Assembly: GCF_030052815.1 (NCBI RefSeq)
Contig: NC_079497.1
Location: 20,040,258 to 20,104,257, forward strand
Reading direction: 5' to 3'
From: Hevea brasiliensis
Taxonomy: Eukaryota > Streptophyta > Magnoliopsida > Malpighiales > Euphorbiaceae
DNA length: 64,000 nt
Shown: piece by piece, positions 1-12,300 of the stretch
Layout of the letters: every line of letters begins with the position of its first letter
How positions within the stretch are numbered: the stretch's first letter is position 1
Translations under genes and position numbers: made by a program
The notes under the pieces: generated by a model
Seen by the model: the letters and a program-made list of their open reading frames with translations, nothing else
Told to the model about the DNA's origin: nothing
Databases searched by the model: none

Positions 1-481
1 TTTCTAGTAATGTTTATCCATATTTTATGTCATATTAATTATTTACTCAACTGGACAAGTCGGCGAAAAATCACCTCTGAAGGCGAAATGACCAAAATAC
101 CCTCCGTTTGGCTTAACGGGTCAAAATTGTCTGTCTGGAATTGAAAATTTTTCTAAATATTTTCTTGGCATTCTAATGCCATAGGAACCTCAATGACCCT
201 TCTCTGGAGTCCCAAAAATTATTTTATAATTTTTCCCCCGGGTCTAGGGCTCCTCGTTGCGAGAACCGCAACTTCCCTCTGGTTACCCATCGCTTGGGCA
301 ACGGCTCGTTTAACTCGGTTGTATTTTATTTCTAAAATTTTTACCAAATTTTTCTTATTAATATTTGAGTTAATTATGATTCCTGACTTTAGTTTAAATA
401 TTTTTCCGGACGTTCTAAGCCGTCGGACCGACCTGATCAAAGCTTGAGAATGTACGGAGTTGCTACAGGGAGGGTGTTACA
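1..481 (-). mobile_element. Partial 3' LTR of Ty3/gypsy element 1
   Basis: In minus-strand reading this LTR begins TGTAACACCCTCCC at 481 and runs off the window at position 1. The polypurine tract of element 1 lies directly beside it (482-500). The same sequence occurs at about 20930-21370 and, in plus orientation, from 53659, so it belongs to the long-LTR family called A/B here. Short ORFs inside it are not genes. Confidence 0.85.
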
Positions 482-2480
482 ACTCTTCCCCTCTAATTTA
501 AATTTCGTCCTCGAAATTTACCTGATGCAAACAGTTGAGGGAACTGTTGCCTCATCGTCTCTTCACTTTCCCAAGTTGCCTCCTCGGTGTTGTGGTGCCT
601 CCAAAGCACTTTCACCAATGGAATTTGCTTGTTTCTCAACTCTTTCACTTCCCGAGCCAAGATCCGTAGAGGTTCTTCTTCGTATGTCAAATCCGGCTGT
701 ATTTCAATTTCTTCTCTGGAGATGACATGTGAAGGATCTGAGTGGTATCTTCTGAGCATAAACACGTGGAACACATTGTGGATCTTGTCCAGCTCTGGTG
801 GTAAAGCTAGCCTATAGGCCACTGGACCCACACGTTCGATGATTTCATATGGGCCAATGAACCTAGGGCTCAACTTACCTTTCCTTCCAAACCTCAATAC
901 CTTCTTCCATGGTGACACCTTGAGGAACACTTTGTCGCCAACCACATATTCTATTTCTTTCCTCTTCAGGTCGGCATAAGATTTACATGCATGCGAGGCA
1001 ACCTTTAAGTTGGCTTTGATTGATTTCACCTTCTCCTCAGCCTGTTTCACCAGGTCTGGCCCTACCAGTTTGTCTTCGCCCAATTCAGTCCAGCACACTG
1101 GAGTTCTACATTTTCTCCCATACAGTGCTTCATACGGGGCCATTTGGATACTAGCTTGGTAGCTATTGTTGTATGCAAATTACGCGATGGGAGGTATCTA
1201 TCCCAACTTCCCTCAAACTCAATGACACAACTCCTCAGCATATCCTCAAGGACCTGACAAGTATTTCACGTTATTGTTATCATTTCAATTCAATATTTGT
1301 ATCAATTTCATTGGTTTCAATTGTTTACATGGATTACTCTTTCTGATTGCCCATCCGTCTGAGGATGGAAAGCTGTGCTGAAATGGAGTTGTGTACCCAA
1401 GGAATCATGCAACTTCTTCCAGAATCTCGATGTAAACTTTGGGTCTCGATCAGATATGATGGAAAGTGGTATTCCATGCAGTCTAACTATCTCATCGATA
1501 TACACCGCTAACCTCTCTAGTGAGTAGTCAGTCCTAACTGGCAGAAAGTGTGCTGACTTTGTCAATCTATCAACTATCACCCATGCTGCATCATGTTTCT
1601 TCCGGGTGAGAGGTAGACCACTTACAAAATCCATGGTGACCCGATCCCATTTCCATTCAGGTATGCGTATAGGCTGTAGCAAACCCGATGGAACTTGATG
1701 TTCTGCCTTGACTTGCTGACATGTCAAGCATTTAGTCACATAGTCAGCTATGTCTTTCTTCATACTGTGCCATCAATACCAAGCTTGGATCATGATACAT
1801 CTTTGTACTTCCTGGGTGCATAGCATATACACTAGTGTGTGCCTCTTTTAGAATATTGGCCTTCAATTCCCCATCATCTGGTACACACAGTCTTCCTTTG
1901 TAATACAGACACCCATTTACCTTCACCTCATAATCAGTTGCTTTTCCTTCTGGGATTTTGCTCATAATGGCCGTTAATTTTCCATCTACCATATGCCCAT
2001 CCAAAATCTGCTGTAGCAGGTTTGGCCTCACTTGCAACTCAGCCAAAATAGCTCCATCTCGAATCAAAGTTAGACGGGCATTCAATGATCTCAAAGCTGT
2101 GATGGACTTTCTGCTCAAAGCATCAGCAACTACATTTGCCTTCCCAGGATGGTAGTCAATTACACAATCATAGTCCTTCAAGAACTCAATCCATCGCCTC
2201 TGTCTAAGGTTGAGCTCCTTCTGGGTTGGCAAGTATTTCAAGCTTTTGTGGTCTGTGTAAATATAGCACTTTTCACCATACAAGTAATGCCTCCATATCT
2301 TCAGTGCGAAGATAATTACTGCAAGCTCTAAATCATGGGTAGGGTAATTCTGTTCATGTGGCCTTAGCTGTCTGGAAGCATAGGCAACCACCTTCCCCTC
2401 TTGCATCAATACACACCCTAACCCATTATGAGAGGCATCACTGTAGACCACGAAGTCCTTTCCTGACACTGGCTGTGTTA
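482..2480 (-). mobile_element. Internal region of Ty3/gypsy element 1, 5' part missing
   Basis: This is the 3' half of a chromovirus-type polyprotein region. Reading on the minus strand it runs RNase H, integrase, chromodomain, polypurine tract. Protease, reverse transcriptase, gag and primer-binding site are absent. The element stops near 2480, where LTR sequence in the opposite orientation begins. The same region continues in element 3 (23190), which shows that element 1 was cut by a deletion or rearrangement. Confidence 0.85.
493..2469 (-). pseudogene. Ty3/gypsy pol remnant (RNase H, integrase, chromodomain)
   Basis: Three ORF blocks on the minus strand belong to one decayed polyprotein. 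The block at 2469-1744 holds the RNase H domain ([14 protein letters not shown], later [10 protein letters not shown]) and the start of the HHCC zinc-binding region. The block at 1763-1317 holds [14 protein letters not shown], the integrase core with [11 protein letters not shown] and the ERV catalytic region, and ends in a disrupted stretch. The block at 1143-493 holds the linker after the core (MAPYEALYGRKCRTPVCW) and a C-terminal chromodomain-like segment (LVKVLWRHHNTEEATWE). Frame breaks near 1760 and between 1317 and 1143 make it non-functional. The integrase C-terminal chromodomain and long LTRs point to the Tekay/Del branch of chromoviruses. Confidence 0.85.
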
Positions 2481-3348
2481 AGGGTAGGAATAAATTAGGA
2501 ATAAAGGATAGTTAATACTAGAAGTATTATATAAAATTAGATTAAATTCCAGAGTATCCAAATTTTGATCAATTTCTTTCTTTATTGTATATTATTTTCT
2601 TGTTATATTATTGCACCACTAAGCAGCAATGCTTAGCGCGATGGATTGTTTCCTTCGTGCAGGTACTGAAGGTAAAGCCCAGCGAATATTAAACAGAGAT
2701 TTTGGAGTTCTAATCTATGGAAGTGTCTGAAGTGTCAAGATGGATTGTTTCCTTCGTGCAGGTACTAAAGGTAAAGCCCAACAAATATTAAACAGAGATT
2801 TTGGAGTTTTGATCTACGAAAGCGTCTGAAGTGTCAAGATTGTCACCTCCTCAGCAATGCATGTAGATAGGGCTCACATTAGTCATATTATGTAATTTGT
2901 GAATTATAATTATTTATTATGTTGTAATGAAAATTAGGAAATTATATGTAAAATGCACCTGATGTAAATTATGAATTTATGCAATTAGTTTGCAAATTAT
3001 GTAAACTAATAAAATTGAGAATTTTGATATATGTAATAAGCATGAATGAATTTGTACAAATGAGGATGGATTTGAATTACATAATGATTTTTGAAATGAT
3101 GATATGAGTATGGATGAATTATTGTATGGAAAATATTATTGAAATTTTCAAACAGGTGAATAGTGAAATACGTCAAAAGTAAATAAAATAGGAGAAACTC
3201 CATTAGTTTCTCTATTGAAAAATAATTGATACTAAATTAAAAGAATTCAAAATTATTAAAGAAATAAAGTAAGATAAGTTAGGGTGCTCCGGCACAGAAT
3301 GTAGCACGCCTTCCTCGACTACACTATAGTCAGATGAGGGTTGTTACA
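2481..3348 (+). mobile_element. LTR fragment (family A/B), 3' end, plus orientation
   Basis: This matches the last part of the LTRs that end at 35764 and 40129: the paired-hairpin motif at 2619, the stretch CACCTCCTCAGCAATGCATG and the terminus ending GTTGTTACA at 3348. Its 5' part is missing. It joins element 1 on the left and an oppositely oriented LTR piece on the right. Confidence 0.75.
2641..2838. repeat. Tandem duplication, 2 x 99 bp, within LTR
   Basis: A unit starting ATGGATTGTTTCCTTCGTGC at 2641 is repeated at 2740 with a few differences. Other LTR copies (35137, 17546) carry it once, so the duplication is private to this copy. Confidence 0.85.
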
Positions 3349-6002
3349 ACTGGGCTCTCTGTCACTCTCTCTAGAACCTACGCATGGCAAAAAGCAACGC
3401 GTTAAGCAATAAAGCTTAATGGTGCCAATAATAAAATAAAAAGATCTAAAAAGAAAGTAAATATATTATGTGTATACTGATTTCTCATATAGACAATTTA
3501 TTTGTAATATTATTCATATGGCGTTGTTTATATTAGTTATTTACTTAAATTTATCCATTTCCATTTTGGTTGCCCAAGTAAACTATACAAGATGACTAGA
3601 CTAGATAAACAGGTAAACTGGCACTGGGTATCAAGCACCTCAGGCCGTCACACCATCGGTCACAATGTGTCTCCCAGTGTACAACAGAATAGCTAATAAG
3701 CTATAATAAACATTGGGCACAAGGCCAAGTATCACACTGATATCAGAATGGCTAAAAGCCAAAAAATCACAGAATGGCATAATGCCATATGCAGTACTGC
3801 TAACTGAACCCTATTGGCATGCCAACCTATCCAAACCAATCTTATTAGGTGTACTAGGGCACATTACGAAGTTATTAATTGAATTTCCATGTTTTACATG
3901 TAAGGTTACTATTCATTTTACTATTTAGGTCAAATTATTAACTTTCCAATGCATAATAGTTACATGAGTCCTAATCATATAAATTTACCACATTTTGGTT
4001 CCCAAAAGCGTTGGCATTAGTTGCCAATCCATACTTCTAACCAATGGAGAATAAATCAAAATTTCAGTTTTTGGGTGTTAGAGTTCACTGTTCCATTAGG
4101 CCATTCTACAGTGAGAATTTGGCTAAGTGTTCTTAATCAAAGTTGTTCTTTATTATGTCTAGTTACATTTCACTTTTTGAATCACCCCATTTGGAGTTTT
4201 CTAGCTCAAGTTATGGTTATTTCACCATAACTGGTCGAATTGCCTTTACCCAGAATTTCTGGGCAATTTTTTGTTCTGCCAGATTTGGTAGTTCAACTTT
4301 GGCTAGAAATTTCATTTAGTTAAGTCCAGAATTTGAGTTTCTATTCTACATGAAAGTTGTTCTAATTTGCCTAAGCTTTCCATTGATATAAATTTTAGGT
4401 CAATTGGACCTTTCTACAATGAGTTATGACCAAATGAATTAACACTGTTCATTATTTTGCCCAGGCAAAATTGGTGCTACCCGGATTTGGTCAATTTTTT
4501 AGGGCATCCTAAGTTTGTTTTCTGGACAGGTTTCCTTCATCAAATTGTGCCATTATGTGTCTAATTTCATGTCCAATTGGCCTTCCACCAATTGAACCTA
4601 GACAACTCAAGTTATAGCTGCCCAACTTGCTGGACTCACATCCAGACCTGCAGGTCACTCAAGGCAGCACACCCAACCTCAAATCCAAAGCTATAATTCA
4701 CTTCAATACCTCATCATACACAGCCAAATGGTCACTAATAGACCATTAAAACATCAATCCCTCATTAATTACATAAACCCTCAATTTTTGAGTTCAAAAA
4801 CCTAACCTCAAATTCTCAATTGCACAAGTCACATGTTACTAATTTAATTCTTCCATTCTAACTCATTTATGTGCAATCTCCATCATCTATAACATGTTTA
4901 AGCCTATCAAACACATCAACCCAACCACACACCAAGGCTGGTTGAATTTAGGATTACACATACATGAAGATTTTAGTTCATTTTCTTGCAATTTCTAGCT
5001 TAAATCAAGTACCTAAACAAGAATTTAGAAGAAGAATGGAAGAATTTGGCACTAACCTTGCTTGAGTCAATTTCCAAGCTTATCAAACCTCTTTCCTTCC
5101 TCTTCTTTTTGCTGCCCCAAGTTTGCCCAAGATGCAAGGAGTGTTTTTAATGAAAGGAACAAGGGATTTTATGGTGTAATTAAGTGGGAAAGGAAGCTTG
5201 GTTGGGATAACAATGGTGGAGTCTCTTTGGTGTGTGGTTCGGCTAAGGAAGAAGATGGGTAAGGGAGTAGATTTCTTTTTAGTTAATTTGACTTCTTTAT
5301 CTCTTTTTAATGAATTTAAATGTATTTTTTGAGTTTTGATTGGTTAACAATTCTTTATGACATCATAATTAGGTTTAAAACTCTTTTTCTTTCTTTTCTT
5401 TCCTACTTAATTTCAATTTAATTTTTAGCAATATTTATTCACATTTTATGTCATAATAATTATTTTCTTAACTGGACAAGCCGGCCAAAATCATCTCTAA
5501 AGACGAAATGACCAAAATGCCCTTCGTTTGGCTTATCGAGCCAAAATCGTCTGTACCAATCTAAAAAATTTTCTAAGCCTTTTCTTGGCATTCTAATTGT
5601 AACACCCTAGGCAAATCCCACATCGACAAAACACGAGAGAGATGCTGGGTTTATAACTTGATGGTTCGTAACCCCTAGTGACGCGTTTTAAAACCGTGAG
5701 GGCTTCAGCCCATAGCGGACAATATCACTAGTGGGCCGAGCCGTTATATTTGTGGTATCAGAGCCGCTCCGCGTGCAACCTTGAACGATGGTGGGGCAAA
5801 CCTCAGCGAGGACGCTGAGTCCCATAAGGGGGGTGGATTGTAACACCCTAGGCAAATCCCACATCGACAAAACACGGGAGAGATGCTGGGTTTATAAGTT
5901 GATGGTTCGTAACCCCTAGTGACCCGTTTTAAAACCGTGAGGGCTTCAGCCCATAGCGGACAATATCACTAGTGGGCCGGGCCGTTATACTAATGCCATC
6001 GA
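3349..6002 (-). mobile_element. LTR fragment (family A/B), minus orientation, with nested TRIM
   Basis: The sequence is collinear with the minus-orientation LTR at 26650-28093 and 32090-32880. It carries the empty target site (aaccc, 4776-4780) of the solo LTR found at 28094. It is broken at both ends: its left edge abuts a plus-oriented LTR terminus at 3348, and its right edge switches near 6002 to the LTR of element 2. The TRIM at 5598-5989 sits inside it. ORFs in this stretch (3713, 4021, 5062) are incidental. Confidence 0.75.
5598..5989 (+). mobile_element. Complete TRIM (miniature LTR retrotransposon), 392 bp
   Basis: Two 151-bp LTRs (5598-5748 and 5839-5989), starting TGTAACACCC and ending GCCGTTATA, differ at four positions. 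They enclose a 90-bp internal segment. A primer-binding site for initiator tRNA-Met (TGGTATCAGAGCC, 5753-5765) follows the first LTR, and a purine tract (AAGGGGGGTGGAT, 5826-5838) precedes the second. A 5-bp TSD, CTAAT, flanks it (5593-5597 and 5990-5994), and the empty site is seen at 32861. There is no coding capacity, so it would depend on another element's enzymes. I see no 5S rRNA promoter boxes, so I do not call it Cassandra. Confidence 0.93.
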
Positions 6003-7982
6003 AACCTTAATCTAGAAAACTCTGATTTAGATGATTCTTGAACCGATGGAAACCTAAGACATAGTAGAACATTTCATATGAAGAAAATTAGACCAAATTA
6101 TGGACTTAACTTGATCAAATTACTGAATGAAGTTGGATCAACAAATCTGCAGAACCAAATTCTGCAGCATGAACAGTAAACGTAATTTGCTTATAACTTG
6201 AGCAAAAAAACTCCAATTGGGGTGATTCAAAAAGGAGAATAAACTTAAGACAATAGGGAACATTTTCTATGAAGAAAGTTTTGCCAAATTCCAACAGTAA
6301 ACTGACCAATGAAATAGTACAATTAAGGACACCAAAACTGAAAATTTGGCAATTTTGCCTAAAAGACCTAAGTTTTGAGAAAATGACCAAAACCAACAAG
6401 TTTGGTGACCAAAATGTGTTATGTGGGTGAAGTTGGAATTCCCATACCTATTAAGCCTTAGAAAGTCAATAATTTGACTTGAATAGTAACCCGAAACACA
6501 AAATTTCAAGAACGTCGAATTTAGCACGTTAGAGCTAGGTAAAAGTGAAGTTAAATTTATTTTTGGATTTATGCTAAGTTATGGTACTGAAACACTATAA
6601 AATTGTATGTTTTAGTTGAAAAGAATACCGGGAAAGAACCTGAGGAACCGAGTCAAGACCAACAGGCGACTCATTTGAGGTTTGTGCATAACGTATACTT
6701 TTTATAATCATCTTTTGCATACTATTTTGAATAATGTGAAATATTGGATTATGACATTCTTATGACGTTTGATTTAAATTGTTGAAAGTTATTATGTATA
6801 TTTGAAATGACAATGTTTAGCGAATTGTTAAGATAAGTTTTGAAACCACAGTGTCATGACCATATATTTGAGCACCTCACTAGCACGACTAGTGGGGGTA
6901 ATTAGTTTCGAATTTTGATTCCTTCTCTGGAGAAGTGTTGAGGTGTGCTAGTAGAAGAGGATATGAATGGATATCCATATATTTGAGCTAGCTAGCCTTG
7001 TGATGTGATTTCTCTTTAGCCTCTGGCTATTGAGATTCTATTTGTTTCGAATGGCATGATCTAACTATGGGTTTTATGAAATGTGTTTTGATACTTTGAA
7101 ATGAACTTGGTTTGCATTAAAATCTCATAATTCATGTTTTGTGTTTAATGCTCATGTTTAGTCAAATTTTTTTTGAATAAATGTGATTTAAGTTTTGCAT
7201 AAAGATTATTTTAGTATGTTGTGCACCACTGAGTCCTAGTACTCAGCGATAGCTTCTATTCTTTATGCAGATACAGAGACTAGAGGAGCGTGATGAGACT
7301 TGAGGTGAGGTGTGGAGCTATCAGCTTAAAGTCATCGGGTATAATTTATACCCTAATTGTAAATATTTCTTTTGATGTATATATTACACATAAATGTATG
7401 GACATGTAAAAATGGGTCTTGAGCAGTTTGTATAAAATTTGTATAAAGTTGTAATATATATTGTAGTTTGAAATTCTCTTAATGTAAATTTTGTAATGAT
7501 GTATCTAAATTGTTTTGTTTCTAATGAAATGTGAATGGAACTATTTTATTTAATTTGAATGAAATGGATTGCTAGTATTTTGATGATCATTGGATAGTGG
7601 ATTTGAAATTTGAAAGTTGATAAATGTGTTGAGAAATTGATTGAGATTGAGTATGAAATTGAAGCAGTTGTTGAGAAAAATTTTTAGAAGTGCTTTTTAC
7701 AGGTATTTGAAGAACTGTTTTCTCAAAATACAGAGGGAACTCTGTCAAAATTTTTATAAAATTTGCGTAAAAATAAAATGAGCTAAAAATATTAACTAGT
7801 TTTAATTTTAATTAAATGTTTTAAATACTTATTAGAAAATGCTCACCACTTATAAAAAAATAAGAAAATTGTTTTAAAATCCCTTGTAAGGTACTTAATG
7901 AGTTATCGGTAGGTGAAGTTTGGTAATTCATTAGGTATTCTACAGGATCATGTTATGCCTTACAGAGGGGTAAGGTGTGACG
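6003..7982 (+). mobile_element. Truncated 5' LTR of Ty3/gypsy element 2
   Basis: This is nearly identical to 14477-16449 of the 3' LTR and ends GGTGTGACG where the 3' copy ends GGTGTGACA. About the first 1.7 kb of the LTR is missing, lost at the junction with the opposite-orientation LTR piece near 6002. It contains one copy of the paired-hairpin motif (7229). Confidence 0.85.
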
Positions 7983-7990
7983 TGTTTTAG

Positions 7991-8003
7991 TGGTATCAAA
8001 GCA
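7991..8003 (+). other. Primer-binding site of element 2
   Basis: TGGTATCAAAGCA lies eight bases after the end of the 5' LTR. It resembles the complement of the 3' end of initiator tRNA-Met (TGGTATCAGAGC) with one mismatch. It would prime minus-strand cDNA synthesis. Confidence 0.8.
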
Positions 8004-8170
8004 AGTTTTTAAACTATGTTTTAAATTGTGAATTTGTGTCTTTCTTTGTTAAGTACAACTGCTCAATGTCCATAATTATTACATACAGTGCATTACATCA
8101 TGAATATGAACTAACGGGGGGAAATCTCGTTGTGTTACTTGTTTAGGAGATACCCTAATTTTAGCCTGAA

Positions 8171-9230
8171 ATGGAAGAAGGGGATTGCTCGGTTGAGCAG
8201 TCTGTTGAAGCTGAGGCACAAGGGGAAGCCCCAGCTTTACCGAATGTCAATGGATTCGTAGCACTAGCCCCGCAAATGCCACAGTTCCCTGCACAGTTTG
8301 CACAGCAGATGGCAGCAATGTTTCAACAAATGGCTGGGGGTATGCCTGTTCAAGCTCCACCCCACACACCTATGACACAACCACTGCCTCCAGCCAGGCA
8401 GTATGATAAATTATTGAAGTATGGGGCTGCAGAATTTAAGGGTACAATGGACCCTTTAGAGGTAGAGCAATGGCTTGAAAGAATAGACAGAGTGTTTAAG
8501 AAACTGCACTGCCCAGATGAACTAAAGTTTGAATATTCTGTGTCACTACTGCAAGGGGATGCATATGATTGGTGGAAGACCATCCCCCACAGCTTGGCTG
8601 AACCACCAGTGCTGACCTGGGATGACTTCATTAGAGAGTTCAGACAGAAATACATCCCAGATGCATATGTTGATCAGAAATTGCAAGAATTTTTGAGTTT
8701 GAAACAAGGGAATCGATCAGTGGCAGAGCATGAGAGGGAGTTCTCCCGCCTGAGTCACTATACAGGAAGTCTCCTTACTACCAGCAAGGCTAGGTGCAAG
8801 AGATTTGAGACGGGTTTGAAGCCTAGCATAAGGATGCAAGTTGTGGGATTTCGACACAGTAATTTTTTAGAGCTCATGTCTCAAGCACTTGAGTTGGAAA
8901 GAATAGAATCAGAAAAATCAAATCAAAGAAAGACAAAGGGAAAAGTCTGGTACCTCTAGAAAGAAAAAGAAGTTTAGTGGACCCAGCAGGGGTCGAGGTG
9001 GAAGAATTGGTAGGGCCGATTTTCCGGACAGAGACGCCCTAGGTTTGGTCAGCAGTCGAGCAAGGGTTCACATTCTGCCTGCCCCTGTGAGACTTGCGGC
9101 AAGATTCATGGGGGGGAATGCTATTGGGCCACTAAAGCCTGCTTTAACTGTGGAGGCAAGGGTCATTTAGCAAGAGACTGCACTAGTGCTCCATCCCCGA
9201 GATATGGTCTAGCTCTACTACTGCCGAGGG
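8171..9230 (+). pseudogene. Ty3/gypsy gag of element 2
   Basis: The first 262 codons (8171-8959) start with an acidic, then Pro/Gln/Met-rich segment. They continue with a typical retrotransposon capsid domain (PLEVEQWLERIDRVFKKLHC, then LLQGDAYDWW, then EFRQKYIP). The frame then breaks near 8945-8959. The nucleocapsid part continues in another frame as a basic Arg/Gly/Ser-rich stretch and a CCHC zinc knuckle (CFNCGGKGHLARDC, about 9140-9181) that would bind RNA. The product would form the virus-like particle of the element, but the frameshift separates the two parts. Confidence 0.85.
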
Positions 9231-9366
9231 ATCTATTCAGAGTCCTGCTCCCAAAGGTTCACAGTCAGTTGGCAGAGGAAGAGGCAGAGGTAGAGGCACT
9301 GCTTCAAGTAGTCAGGGCACAGTTGGTCAATCAGCACAAGGGAGTGCTTCAGTCAGGGTTTATTCA

Positions 9367-12300
9367 ATGGGACAGCGAGAAGAGGCTGAGACTTCTGATG
9401 TTGTAGCCGGTACATTCTCTATCTCTGAGCAAGATGTGTTTGTGTTGTTTGATCCGGGTTCAACCCATTCATATGTTAGTGCTAGTATAGTCAGTTCACT
9501 TGCTGTTCCATGTGTCCAAATGGGTTTTGAAGTGCTAGTAACTAGTCCACTAGGACAAGAGGTCTGGGTCAACAGAATTTATAGAGACTGTCCTTTGGTG
9601 ATCCAAGGACATGTTTTCCTGTCAGACTTGATTGAAATGCCCTTCAGAGAGTATGATATCATCTTGGGCATGGATTGGTTAGCTAGGCATCATGCCATGA
9701 TTGACTGTAGACTGAAGACAGTCACTTTTGGTCTCCCTCTGTACGGTGATGTGGTAATACATGGGGAGAGGCATTTACTGTTGTCAAATATCATTTTGGC
9801 TGCACTAGCCAGAAGAATGATCAGAAAGGGGTGTGAAGCATACTTGGCACATGTGATAGACACCCAAGTGGGGAGTCCAGCACTAAGGGACATCCCTACG
9901 ATATTTGACTTTCCGGATGTGTTTCCTGATGAATTGCCAGGATTACCTCCAGAAAGAGAGGTGCAGTTTGAGATTGATGTTATGCCTGGTGTGGACCCAA
10001 TCTTCATAATGCCATATAGAATGGCACCAGCAGAATTGAAAGAGTTGAAAGTGCAGTTGCAATAATTACTTGACAAGGGCTTTATCCGCCCTAGTGTGTC
10101 ACCTTGGGGAGCGCCAGTGTTGTTTGTTAAGAAGAAGGATGGCACTCTCCGCTTGTGTATTGATTATTGACAGTTGAATAAGGTGACAATAAAGAATAGA
10201 TATCCATTGCCCCGCATTGATGACTTGTTTGATCAGTTGAGGGGTGCAGCTGTATTCTCCAAAATTGACCTGAGATCAGGTTATTATCAGCTGAAAGTAC
10301 AAGAGCAGAGTATTCCTAAAACTGCCTTCAGAACCCGCTATGGCCATTATGAATTCCTAGTCATGCCATTCGGGTTAACTAATGCTCCGGCTGCTTTTAT
10401 GGATCTGATGAACACTATCTTCAGACCATATCTCGACCAGTTTGTTGTGGTATTCATAGATGATATATTGGTCTATTCAAGGAATATAGAAGAGCATGAT
10501 AGACATCTACGGATTGTACTGCAAACTTTGAGGGAGAAACAACTATATGCCAAATTGTCGAAGTGTGAATTTTGGCTGAAGGAAATATCTTTCTTGGGGC
10601 ATGTAGTATCAGAAGAGGGCATTAAGGTAGATCCAAGTAAGATTGAAGCTGTCCTTAATTGGAGGCCACCCAGAAATGTCACAGAAATTCGTAGTTTTCT
10701 GGGTTTAGCTGGATACTACCGTAGATTTGTGAAGGGATTCTCCATGTTGGCATCTCCATTGACCAAGCTGCTTAGAAAAGATGTAAAATTTCAGTGGACG
10801 GATAAATGCCAACAGAGTTTTGATGAATTGAAAAGATGTTTGACTGAAGCTCCAGTCCTAACTTTACCTACACCGGGTAAAGAATATACAGTTTATGGTG
10901 ATGCTTCTCACAATGGGTTAGGCTGTGTATTGATGCAAGATCGAAATGTCATTGCCTATGCATCACGCCAGCTGAAACCGCATGAGAGGAATTATCCAAC
11001 ACATGATTTGGAGCTTGCAGCTATAGTGTTTGCTCTTAAGATCTGGAGACACTATTTGTATGGGGAAAAGTGTTACATCTACACAGATCATAAGAGTTTA
11101 AAGTATTTGGGCACCCAGAAAGAGCTGAATTTGAGACAGAGGAGATGGTTAGAGTTGATAAAAGACTATGATTGTCTGATAGACTATCAGCCAGGGAAAG
11201 ATAATGTTGTGGCTGATGCCTTAAGTCACAAGACTATGGCAAGTCTACGGGTTACTCATTTGTCTTTGGTACATGAGTTGAGATCATTACATGCCAGCTT
11301 AAAGATTAATGATGATGGGCAGACAGCAATTGCATGGCATGTACAGCCAGTGTTGATTGATCAGATTAGAATAGCTACTCAGAATGATCAAAAGTATCAG
11401 AAGCTGATGGAAGAAGTCCGACAGTGCAAGAAACCAGAATTCTCAATCAGAGATGATAGCCTACTGCTACACCAGGGTAGAATGTGTATTCCTAATGATA
11501 TTGATTTGAGGCAGATCATTTTGAAGGAAGCACATGAGTCTCCTTTTGCTATGCACCCTAGTGGCACAAAAATGTATAGGGGGCTAAAGGATCATTACTG
11601 GTGGATGGGTATGAAAAGAGATGTGGCAGAGTTTATTTCTAAATGCCTAACTTGTCAGCAAGTAAAGGCAGAGCATCAAGTACCCGATGGTTGTTACATC
11701 CACTACCAGTACCAGAGTGGAAATGGGAGAGAATAACGATGGATTTTAAGATGGGACTTCCGAGGACACAGAAGAGTCATGATGCAGTTTGGGTCATTAT
11801 TGACAGACTGATTAAATCTGCTTATTTTCTGCCAGTTCAGATGGACTACAGTTTAGAAAGATTGGTCAAGTTGTACATTGATGAGATCGTGAGACTGTAT
11901 GGAGTGCCAGTATCCATCATATCAGATAGAGATCCTAGGTTCACTTCTAGATTCTGGGTTAGTCTTCAGAGAGCCCTAGGAACTAGATTGAACTTCAGTA
12001 CTGCATTCCATCCACAGACAGATGGCCAGTCTGAGAGGGTAATGTAGATCTTGGAGGACATGCTACGGGCTTGTGTGATTGAATTAGAAGGCAGTTGGGA
12101 TACACACTTGCCTTTGATTGAGTTTGCTTACAATGTAGAACCCTATTGTGTTGGGATGACGTGGGTGAAAGAAAGATGATTGGACCCGAAATTGTTCAAA
12201 GAAACTAAAGAAAAATCGAGTGATCGAGAGATTGACTTAAAGGCGCATCAGACCGTCAAAAGTCCTACATTGATTTGAAAAGAAGAGATATTGAGTATAC

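Noticed and set aside
5598..5748. Identification of the TRIM as Cassandra
   Set aside because: Cassandra LTRs carry 5S rRNA promoter boxes, and none is recognisable here.
5753..5765. TGGTATCAGAGCC and similar words taken as tRNA fragments
   Set aside because: They are primer-binding sites directly after LTR ends; no cloverleaf surrounds them.
6115..6527. Pairs of ORFs repeated at 14580-14992
   Set aside because: They recur because the two LTRs of element 2 are copies; they have no protein signature and no codon bias.
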